A stretch of 9,876 bases of DNA, from assembly GCA_021795255.1 (NCBI GenBank), contig JAJYPQ010000119.1, forward strand, positions 1-9,876. Direction: 5' to 3'. Every line of letters starts with the position of its first letter. The first letter of the stretch is position 1. The stretch is from Pseudomonadota bacterium. GTDB lineage: Bacteria; Pseudomonadota; Gammaproteobacteria; Acidiferrobacterales; Acidiferrobacteraceae. Of this stretch, positions 1 through 5,208 are shown one piece after another. The notes under the pieces were generated by a model. It was not told the DNA's origin and did not search any database. It saw nothing but the letters and a program-made list of their open reading frames with translations. A program made the translations under genes and the position numbers.

Positions 1-45
1 TAGTTCGATAGACCTCCGCCCACCATAAAATCAAGGACTTACGAG
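1..45 (+). other. Possible degraded tRNA 3' end / integrase attachment site
   Basis: Bases 4-10 read TTCGATA, like a tRNA T-loop, and bases 20-25 read CCACCA, like the end of an acceptor stem plus CCA tail. They are followed by an AT-rich stretch and then the integrase relic about 90 bases further on. Tyrosine-recombinase islands commonly integrate at tRNA 3' ends with the integrase gene next to the site, so the arrangement fits an attachment site. The T-stem does not pair canonically (a G sits where the C after the loop is expected), and the rest of any tRNA would lie outside the window. This may therefore be a decayed copy or chance. Confidence 0.27.
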
Positions 46-113
46 GAATTCGATGATTACAGCCACCGACTTTACTGTAACGGCGCTGTAATCGGGAAGG
101 GAAACGGGCTAAA

Positions 114-706
114 GTGACCTTATCAGTACATGGGGCGTTTATAGCATCGTTCATTCCGTGTAAAGGGCCAGGTGGTAAGAGGGCCTGGCGGGCGCATGTC
201 CGCCATCGGGGTACCCGGCCCAGGTCCGCACCTTCGACACCGAGGCCTGGGCGGCCGGGATTGAGTAGGAAATCGCCCGCGTGGTTTTGTCTCTCGGGTC
301 GGGGCGGATTACACGACCCTTGCTGACGCCTTGAGCCAGTACGGGCGTGTGGTGTCTAGCGAGAAGCGTGGCGCCGTCCAGGAGACCTCCGCAATTACCG
401 CCATAGCAGCAAGCTCGATGGCTCGCGCACGACCGGGTCCTTGCAGGGTAAGGACCTTGCTGTCTATAGGGACATGCTGTTGGCTGACGGGTCCAGCCAG
501 ATCATTGTCAAGCGCCGCTTCGCAGTCATCTCACACATGTACAAGATCGCCGTCCGCGAGTGGGGCATAGGCGGTCTTATCAATCCGGTCCCCAACGTTT
601 GTTGCCCCGCGTCCAAAACGCCCGCGACCGCCGCCTGTTTGGGCGACGAGTAAGCCCACCCCTTACGGCTGTTGCCACCTATGGCGGAGAGATCGGCTTC
701 CTTATT
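114..706 (+). pseudogene. Tyrosine recombinase (phage/island integrase), degraded pseudogene
   Basis: This is the remnant of a site-specific tyrosine recombinase, the enzyme class that integrates and excises phages and genomic islands. Matching peptides appear in successive frames. Bases 171-221 give GGKRAWRAHVRHRG. Bases 224-286 give VRTFDTEAWAAGIE, then a TAG stop at 266-268, then EIAR. Bases about 292-430 give DYTTLADALSQYGRVVS and EKRGAVQETSAI. Bases about 430-612 give GKDLAVYRDMLLADG, AVISHMYKIAVREWG and INPVPNV. Bases about 617-706 give ARDRRLFG and TYGGEIGFLIT. Together these cover the N-terminal arm-binding and SAM-like core-binding parts of the family. At least four frameshifts and one nonsense codon disrupt it. 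The catalytic domain with its Arg...His-x-x-Arg...Tyr residues is not found; after about 706 the similarity stops. The original start is uncertain: a GTG at 114 opens the first frame. The gene cannot make an active enzyme. Recognition rests on family memory, not on a search. Confidence 0.8.
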
Positions 707-1039
707 ACCAGGATCACCTCTCACGATGGCAAAATGTGGGGGATGTGTAAGCACTACATCTCGCCGGGAGGTGTAGCTGGACACGGCATGACGGGGGACA
801 TGGAGCCTAGTCTGGTGAAAGACGGCACCTGTCAGCTCGTGCGAGGACGGATCCGCCCGATGGTTTACCGCACCCCTTTAGATATTTACATAGTCCACTA
901 TGTCCGGCACGACAGCAAAGGGCGCGGTGCCAATTCTTTAGCTTCTCACATTGTCGCTTGCTAAGTATGCGCAATGTCTCATCATGACAACGTGAGACCA
1001 TCCGCCCTATGACCCTGCTATTGATGGGGTTATGATGGC
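707..1039. other. Non-coding stretch after the integrase relic
   Basis: No convincing gene is seen on either strand. The open frame that runs through 706-964 continues the last integrase segment but loses all resemblance to a recombinase, and no ribosome binding site marks a separate start. The right end carries a promoter-like element described separately. The stretch is best read as eroded island DNA. Confidence 0.5.
1009..1036 (+). promoter_or_regulatory. Candidate promoter for the Cys/His-rich exported protein gene
   Basis: ATGACC at 1009-1014 (4 of 6 to the -35 consensus) and TATGAT at 1031-1036 (5 of 6 to the -10 consensus) are 16 bp apart. The spacer holds a short inverted repeat, ACCC at 1012-1015 and GGGT at 1027-1030. 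A dyad between -35 and -10 recalls MerR/CueR-type metal-responsive promoters, but those use a longer, 19-20 bp spacer, so that reading is weak. It lies about 40 bp upstream of the start codon at 1077. Confidence 0.3.
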
Positions 1040-1076
1040 ATGATGCGTTTGTGCGAACTTCTGGTGCAAGAGCGCT

Positions 1077-1457
1077 ATGCGCGTTTATAAAACTCGTTAT
1101 TCGCGGACTCTTCTACTGGGCTGGCTTGCCTTCATGTTGTTGTGGCCAATCCAGGGAGCCCGAGCGGTCACGATAGATCACGGCGCGATGGTCGTCTGTC
1201 CCTTTATGCCCGGAATGATAATGGGGATGGGTAAGGCCTGCCATAACGATCCGCGTATGAATGCCTGCCGTCACCTTCAGTGCCAACATCATCTCGGTAT
1301 CAATGCCGCTCATGGTGCGGGGCATATCCACCCCTACCGCATCGCTGAACGAGTCACGCTATTTCAACACTTCGAGATATTCAGTCAACACCCGACACGC
1401 ATCCAAACACCGCGCGCCCCTCCCCCTTATCAGCGTTTTGATCGTCTTCTGATTTAG
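1077..1457 (+). CDS. Small exported Cys/His/Met-rich protein, function unknown
   Basis: A 126-residue protein with a clear signal peptide: positively charged residues 2-10, hydrophobic core about 11-25, and a likely cleavage after ARA (residue 30). The mature part is dense in possible metal ligands. Cysteines lie at 41, 55, 64 and 69. Histidines lie at 35, 56, 66, 71, 72, 79, 83 and 85. Methionines are clustered at 38, 44, 47, 49, 51 and 61. The C-terminal 30 residues are Pro/Arg-rich. I do not recognise a family for certain; the size and layout recall small exported proteins near metal-resistance genes (DUF2946 or CopL-like), which is inference. A periplasmic role in copper or other soft-metal handling is possible. 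The ribosome site is weak (AAGAG about 7 bases before the ATG). A 16-codon frame at 1040-1090 overlaps the start, so translational coupling is possible. The next intact gene, at 1804, is also exported and Met-rich. Confidence 0.6.
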   Translation: MRVYKTRYSRTLLLGWLAFMLLWPIQGARAVTIDHGAMVVCPFMPGMIMGMGKACHNDPRMNACRHLQCQHHLGINAAHGAGHIHPYRIAERVTLFQHFEIFSQHPTRIQTPRAPPPYQRFDRLLI

Positions 1458-1516
1458 CACCCTCCTCGGAACTAGGGGCCACTGCACGACGTGGCAATCG
1501 TTGTTCGTCCGAGGAA

Positions 1517-1729
1517 TTTTTATGGATTGTTTGCGCGCTGTCGCTCATTGTGGGCCCGACCTATCCCGGTTACATCGACTACGTGCCCACCATGGGGCCT
1601 TTCCACAGCCGCATCGGGTCGGTACCCGCATACTCACACCCATAAGGTCCCCCGCCTTTATGGCGCCGCTACGACTTGCCGAATTACCCCCACCTCACCT
1701 CTTCAGGAGGGCAGCCTATGAACTGTTAG
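1517..1729 (+). pseudogene. Possible decayed small Pro/Tyr-rich exported protein
   Basis: One frame reads as a hydrophobic stretch (LWIVCALSLIVG, from about 1520) followed by a Pro/Tyr-rich sequence (GPTYPGYIDYVPTMGPFH). After a single in-frame TAA at 1643-1645 it carries on in the same composition (LWRRYDLPNYPHLTSS) to a TAG at 1727-1729. The hydrophobic start resembles a signal peptide, but no ATG opens this frame; the ATG at 1522 lies in another frame. This suggests a small secreted-protein gene inactivated by a stop and a start-region change. No family is recognised. Codon bias or a homologue would be needed to separate this from chance. Confidence 0.25.
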
Positions 1730-1791
1730 CGATAAATCACATGACAACTGACCGTTTATATCACTTCAAAAAGGACACCCTAAAATATCTC

Positions 1792-1796
1792 AGGAG
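1792..1796 (+). promoter_or_regulatory. Ribosome binding site fixing the start at 1804
   Basis: AGGAG lies 7 bases before the ATG at 1804. The same reading frame stays open upstream to 1501, but this strong site and the signal peptide that begins right after it show that 1804 is the real start. Confidence 0.8.
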
Positions 1797-1803
1797 AAAT
1801 ACT

Positions 1804-2229
1804 ATGTTAAACACCCTGTCTTTGAACAAGATGACTATTCGCCGTACTCTTGTGGCCGTAGCCCTTACGGCAACGATACTTCCTCTTGCGGCCTTCGCTA
1901 CCAGCACCCCTGGCGCTGATGGACCGGCTATGTCCGCTATGGGCATGTACCCGAACGGAAAGGTACAGGCTCACCCAACTCAATCTGTAACGAATAATCA
2001 CGGAACAGACGGCGCCGCTATGGCGTCTATGGACATGTATGCCGGTGGAATGGCTCAGATCAAATCGATTCAGTTGGCTTTGAACCGTAAGGACCATAGT
2101 CACCTTACGGTCAATGGCAAAATGGACAGATCGACCCGGTCGGCCCTGGAGCGGTTTCAGAGGGCGCACGGCCTTAAGTCGACAGGACAAGTTAACCCGC
2201 CCACACTCAAGGCGCTCGGCATTCATTAG
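1804..2229 (+). CDS. Exported peptidoglycan-binding domain protein with Met-rich repeats
   Basis: A 141-residue protein that probably sits in the periplasm bound to the cell wall. Residues 1-32 form a signal peptide (charged start, hydrophobic run 15-31, cleavage near AFA). Residues 33-84 contain two copies of a 16-residue unit: 37-52 and 67-82, of the form G-x-D-G-x-A-M-x-x-M-x-M-Y-x-x-G. Residues 85-141 match a PG_binding_1 domain (VNGKMDRSTRSALERFQRAHG, then TLKALGI), a fold that holds peptidoglycan and usually serves as an anchor for another activity. No catalytic domain is attached, so the Met-rich repeats may be the functional part. Spaced Met-x-x-Met-x-Met clusters are typical of Cu(I)/Ag(I)-binding periplasmic proteins, but metal binding here is inference. 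It is followed by a strong hairpin terminator. The upstream neighbour is also a Met-rich exported protein. Confidence 0.85.
   Translation: MLNTLSLNKMTIRRTLVAVALTATILPLAAFATSTPGADGPAMSAMGMYPNGKVQAHPTQSVTNNHGTDGAAMASMDMYAGGMAQIKSIQLALNRKDHSHLTVNGKMDRSTRSALERFQRAHGLKSTGQVNPPTLKALGIH
1912..2049 (+). repeat. Two imperfect 48-bp in-frame repeats
   Basis: Bases 1912-1959 and 2002-2049 encode two related 16-residue units (GADGPAMSAMGMYPNG and GTDGAAMASMDMYAGG). Residue identity is about 60 percent, while the third codon positions have diverged. This indicates an old internal duplication kept at the protein level, which conserved the Met and Tyr positions. Confidence 0.8.
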
Positions 2230-2263
2230 GCACGCTTAGTCTGTTTTACAGACTCCATCCCTC

Positions 2264-2297
2264 GCGCCCTCTACCCGAATCATGGGGTAGGGGGCGC
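2264..2297 (+). terminator. Strong hairpin, likely intrinsic terminator
   Basis: A 13-bp stem pairs GCGCCCTCTACCC (2264-2276) with GGGTAGGGGGCGC (2285-2297), with one G-T wobble and an 8-base loop. A short AT-rich stretch (ATTTAT) follows. It lies 35 bp after the stop of the peptidoglycan-binding protein gene. The U tract is poor, so it may end transcription inefficiently or act mainly as a 3' stabilising hairpin. Confidence 0.75.
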
Positions 2298-3438
2298 ATT
2301 TATGCGTACCCACTTCCAACGTACTCATCAAAATACTTCTCGGTCAATTTAAGTCATACGAAATGGCAAGTCCGTGGTTTGCGCGATACAGGTAACACCT
2401 ATCGGGCAACGTTTATGATGGGCCGCGCCACATCGTGGCGTTTTCCGCGACTGGTAGCGGCGCAATAGGCTCCGTCATCACATGAGCCATCGAGACCGCC
2501 GTGTGTCGTGGAGAGGTCGCCACTATGCGTTGAGAGCACGTAAACCGCAAGGCCCGCGTCCTCATAAAAAAGAATCGATTGCTGCCACTTCTTTGCACGC
2601 AGTCCACATCCGGACCGTGTGTGAAGGCAAAGGCTTTAGTCTCTGATGGAATTCCCTGTTTACGATCGCACCATCAGCGCGCGCTCGAAGCGCAATGCGT
2701 ATACCAGGGTTTTTTTAGCCACTGTCCGACCGCATTGCGACCATGTCCTGATTCCCCGAAGCAATCGTGGGAGAGTCTTCTCTGTGTCATCCGTACGTCT
2801 CGGTTATCGTCTCCCTTGCGCGCCGGGGTGGCTACGCCGTCACCAATGGAAAGGGTTGTTCGGGTGGTAGTCGCATTCATGCGCTAAGAGCCCACACCGT
2901 GCGCGTGATCTAATTGGCAAGCGCCGCAGCCGTCATATTCTTGTGCTGCCGATCCAGTAATCGTTCAAGCCACGTCTCGGTTTTGATTTTCCGCTTTGGC
3001 GATTGCACAACTGCGTTCACGCTCCGTGGTTGATAAGTGTATGGGGATAGTATTTCCCCGAGCGGTTGCCGTTACATTGAGCCTAGCCTTATACGGCACC
3101 ATGCTATGGCGGGGATCTCGTTCCCATGACAATCATAAAAGTTATGCTGAACTGCCAACGCTACGCTCAGTAGAAATAGTAACCCCCAGCGCGCCAATAC
3201 CTCATGCCCGCTCAATCGCCATGTAAATGGCATCGCTGAGCCAATTTGCGGTCGGGGTCGTGATTAGAGACATGATCCAATGTCATGTTCGGGGCTATGT
3301 CATTCTTCCGGTAGGAGAGGCCGAAGCTGTCGTGTTTGTTTAGGGCGCACTGCCAATGTTTCCCTTAATTGCGTGGCGAAGTCCGTCATAAAACGAAGGA
3401 GATCAAACCATGATTTGATAATATGATGAAAAGTCGGC

Positions 3439-3467
3439 CACCACTATATATTGGTGTCAGTTATAAT
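3439..3467 (+). promoter_or_regulatory. Palindrome beside a TATAAT box, possible operator/promoter
   Basis: CACCA (3439-3443) and TGGTG (3452-3456) are inverted repeats around a TATATA centre (3445-3450), forming an 18-bp dyad of the size bound by dimeric regulators. A perfect -10-like TATAAT follows at 3462-3467. No good -35 hexamer is seen at 16-18 bp, which would suit an activator-dependent or weak promoter. Transcription from here would run into the gene at 3645. Confidence 0.3.
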
Positions 3468-3538
3468 TATGTTTTGCGTATGTTGTGGTTGCGTGGGGTG
3501 ATTCACTTGAATAAAGCGGCCTCATCGGCCATAATAAG

Positions 3539-3583
3539 AGACCCTCAGCAGTTCTGAGGAGCGTGCTCATCCTCCTTTGGTCT
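3539..3583 (+). ncRNA. Possible structured leader RNA (three-way junction)
   Basis: An outer stem pairs AGACC (3539-3543) with GGTCT (3579-3583). Inside it are a hairpin CTCAG/CTGAG (3544-3548 with 3554-3558, loop of 5) and a second short hairpin GAG/CTC around CGTG (3559-3568). The arrangement would put a folded element about 60 bases before the start codon at 3645. Stems are short, so chance folding is possible. Confidence 0.22.
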
Positions 3584-3644
3584 GACTTATGCAGGCTCAA
3601 GGGTGCTATACGATGGCCGAGCACGTAAGGCATAAGGAGACAAT

Positions 3645-4103
3645 ATGAAAACAAGAGACTCGGAGTCGTCACGTCGTCGGGGACGTGCGTTACCGGAAAG
3701 CAGTGTTCTTCGATCTTCTCGTTACGGCATTCCCTGGCTACTCGGTGCGTTTGCGACTCTTACGTTGATCGGTAGTGTGATGGTCACCGGGTTCTGGGAT
3801 CGCGCAGCGCTCACGACGTTTCCGTCGACAAGCGGTGGTAACGAAGTCGTGCTGACGGCCGATACAGCGCCGCCTGCGTTGTGGTCCAACGCTTGGCTCG
3901 GTCGCCACCCATATCGGACCGTAGCATTTCATGGCCTTCGTCGTTTTGCCACGGGCTTTACCCTTATCGTTCCGCACAAGCCGCTCACGTTTCAGCAAGA
4001 TTTGCTGCGAGTAGGACCGGATATTTCGGCGCGCTTGGTGCGGCTGCGGAACATAATTTCCGCCGAAGCCAAGCAGACTCTCGTGGATCGAGCCTGGTTG
4101 TAA
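3645..4103 (+). CDS. Unrecognised single-span membrane protein upstream of gspC
   Basis: A 152-residue protein of unknown function. Residues 1-26 are strongly basic and Ser-rich (SSRRRGRALPESS). Residues 29-50 form one hydrophobic span (PWLLGAFATLTLIGSVMVTGF). The positive N-terminal side suggests an inner-membrane anchor with residues 51-152 facing the periplasm. No domain is recognised and there are no cysteines. The start is well supported by AAGGAG 6 bases before the ATG at 3645. It lies 199 bp before the chosen gspC start, on the same strand, so it could be an accessory part of the secretion cluster. The bitopic layout resembles the small assembly or clamp proteins of such systems, but there is no sequence evidence for GspB, GspM or GspN. 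It could equally be unrelated, because possible promoters lie between the two genes. Confidence 0.65.
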   Translation: MKTRDSESSRRRGRALPESSVLRSSRYGIPWLLGAFATLTLIGSVMVTGFWDRAALTTFPSTSGGNEVVLTADTAPPALWSNAWLGRHPYRTVAFHGLRRFATGFTLIVPHKPLTFQQDLLRVGPDISARLVRLRNIISAEAKQTLVDRAWL

Positions 4104-4109
4104 GACGGA

Positions 4110-4137
4110 TTGACAGGCTCCGTTGGCCCGCTACTAG
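4110..4137 (+). promoter_or_regulatory. Candidate promoter for the gsp operon (distal)
   Basis: A perfect -35 hexamer TTGACA (4110-4115) is followed after 16 bp by TACTAG (4132-4137), only 3 of 6 to the -10 consensus. It sits just after the stop of the membrane-protein gene and could start the gsp transcript with a leader of over 100 bases. The weak -10 keeps confidence low. Confidence 0.27.
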
Positions 4138-4260
4138 GCGCCTCTTGTCCGGTCGCGCTTAAGGCCACATTCGGTGAAAACCCCGGTAAAAGGACATCTG
4201 CCAAGATGAGTCCGGCAGTCTGCGAGATAATCCGGGATGGGGGTATGCGTGAGTGGTGGT

Positions 4261-4266
4261 TATAAT
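4261..4266 (+). promoter_or_regulatory. TATAAT box close to gspC
   Basis: This perfect -10 hexamer lies inside the longest possible gspC reading frame. Transcription from it would begin near 4273, just ahead of the ATG at 4303, which supports that later start. No matching -35 is present at 16-18 bp. A TG occurs one base too far upstream for an ideal extended -10. Confidence 0.25.
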
Positions 4267-4302
4267 GCGCCGATGCAGATAGGCCAATGGGAACAGAGAG
4301 CG

Positions 4303-5166
4303 ATGTCTTGGCAGACCTTAGGCGGCCGATTTTTGGCGGCGGCGGGACAGGCCCGCAATGCTAAGATCATTAATACGATTGCGGTTGTATTATTTGCGGG
4401 CACCTTAGCGCACTGGACTTGGGGGGTCCTTGTACCCGCCCGAAGAACCGCGGTCGCGCGGGTTGCGACCCGCCGCGTGACAACCCCGCCCTTGGCGATG
4501 TTGTTGCGGGCGCATCTGTTCGGGCGCTCGGCGACGACGAGCCTTGCCGCCATTCCCGTAAGTCATCTGGCGTTGACGCTGTCGGGCTTAGTGCTCGGCG
4601 CGCGGCCCTTGGCTCTTATTGGGCAGGCCGGGCAAGGGGTACGGCCCTATCTGGTGGGGGCCACGGTCTCGCCAGGGGTCGTGCTAGCGGCTGTGACCCG
4701 GGATCGGGCCATCCTTCGGCAAGAGGGTAGGCTCGAAAGTCTTTTGCTGTACCCGCCCAAAGCGGGATCGATGGTAACTCAGGCGCAGCCCGCCCCGGGT
4801 TCGACAGCGACTGAAACACCTTCGTCAGCGGTTTCGGCAAACGTGGGGTCCCGCCCATCGACTACGATTCCCGTAACGGCTGCGACTATGGCGAAGCTGA
4901 GTCAAGTGTCGACGGCCGAGTTACAGGCATCTCTTGCCCCGGCGCCGGAGGGTGGCGTGCTTGTGAAAGGGGCGCCGGGTAAAGGATTTGCGGCTTTGGG
5001 TTTACGGCCGGGCGACGTCGTTGAGGAGATCAACGGCCGTCCGGTGAATTCCCTTGGCTCTGCCATAAGTGCGTATATGGCAGGGGCCAAGGCAGGTGGC
5101 ATCACAGTGGACGTGGCCCGACATGGGCAGATAAAGGTCTTTCGTTACGCTTTGCCAGGGCAATAA
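4303..5166 (+). CDS. gspC: Type II secretion system protein GspC (inner-membrane clamp)
   Basis: GspC links the inner-membrane platform to the secretin GspD and takes part in substrate recognition. The 287-residue product has the family layout: a short cytoplasmic head (1-21), one membrane span (22-44), a periplasmic homology region (about 88-148, with LALTLSGLVLG and TRDRAILRQEG), a Pro/Ser/Thr-rich linker (about 150-195) and a C-terminal PDZ domain (about 200-286, with GFAALGLRPGDVVEEINGRP). Length is normal. ATGs at 4237 and 4273 are in frame and would add 22 or 10 residues. I chose 4303 because it leaves the usual short head before the membrane span and lies downstream of the TATAAT at 4261; a weak GAGAG lies 5 bases before it. 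gspD follows 42 bp downstream without a promoter, so the two are co-transcribed. The identification is firm; only the start is uncertain. Confidence 0.9.
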   Translation: MSWQTLGGRFLAAAGQARNAKIINTIAVVLFAGTLAHWTWGVLVPARRTAVARVATRRVTTPPLAMLLRAHLFGRSATTSLAAIPVSHLALTLSGLVLGARPLALIGQAGQGVRPYLVGATVSPGVVLAAVTRDRAILRQEGRLESLLLYPPKAGSMVTQAQPAPGSTATETPSSAVSANVGSRPSTTIPVTAATMAKLSQVSTAELQASLAPAPEGGVLVKGAPGKGFAALGLRPGDVVEEINGRPVNSLGSAISAYMAGAKAGGITVDVARHGQIKVFRYALPGQ

Positions 5167-5208
5167 GTTGCTGGTTGGGCAGGCCTCATTTCTAAGGATA
5201 GAGCACCT

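Larger units (their letters stand above)
2300..3640. other. Gene-poor stretch of about 1.3 kb
   Basis: No open frame here has a recognisable domain together with a good ribosome site and gene-like composition. The least unlikely candidates are two. One is a frame ending at 3226; from the internal ATG at 3041 it would give a 61-residue protein with one hydrophobic segment (VFPRAVAVTLSLALYG). The other is a 38-residue frame directly abutting it (3227-3343). Both lack ribosome sites. The base composition is more even and AT-richer than in the flanking genes. Several good Shine-Dalgarno-like sequences precede frames that close at once. The stretch looks like decayed or acquired DNA. Its right end (3395-3600) contains a palindrome and a folded element that may belong to the control region of the gene at 3645. 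Confidence 0.5.

Noticed and set aside
1009..1036. A CueR/MerR-type copper-responsive operator in front of the Cys/His-rich protein gene.
   Set aside because: The spacer is 16 bp rather than 19-20, and the dyad does not match the known operator; kept only as a generic candidate promoter.
1705..1729. AGGAGG 7 bases before a three-codon frame (ATG AAC TGT TAG) resembling a minimal leader peptide.
   Set aside because: The same bases are better explained as the 3' end of the Pro/Tyr-rich frame, which reads through this ATG and stops at the same TAG.
1501..1803. A 100-residue N-terminal extension of the peptidoglycan-binding protein.
   Set aside because: A strong ribosome site and signal peptide begin at 1804; the upstream translation has no protein-like composition.
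2413..2880. Minus-strand open frames that might be transposase remnants.
   Set aside because: No DDE or other transposase motifs and no terminal inverted repeats were seen.
3041..3226. Possible small membrane protein starting at ATG 3041 with one hydrophobic segment.
   Set aside because: It has no ribosome site and no recognisable family, and it lies in a gene-poor stretch; hydrophobic runs of this length arise by chance.
3227..3343. A 38-residue frame whose ATG directly abuts the previous stop codon.
   Set aside because: It has no ribosome site, and its short length makes it indistinguishable from chance.
4616..4858. Long open frames on the opposite strand of gspC, and similar ones in gspD, gspE and gspF.
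   Set aside because: They are shadows of GC-rich coding sequence, with no ribosome sites or domains.
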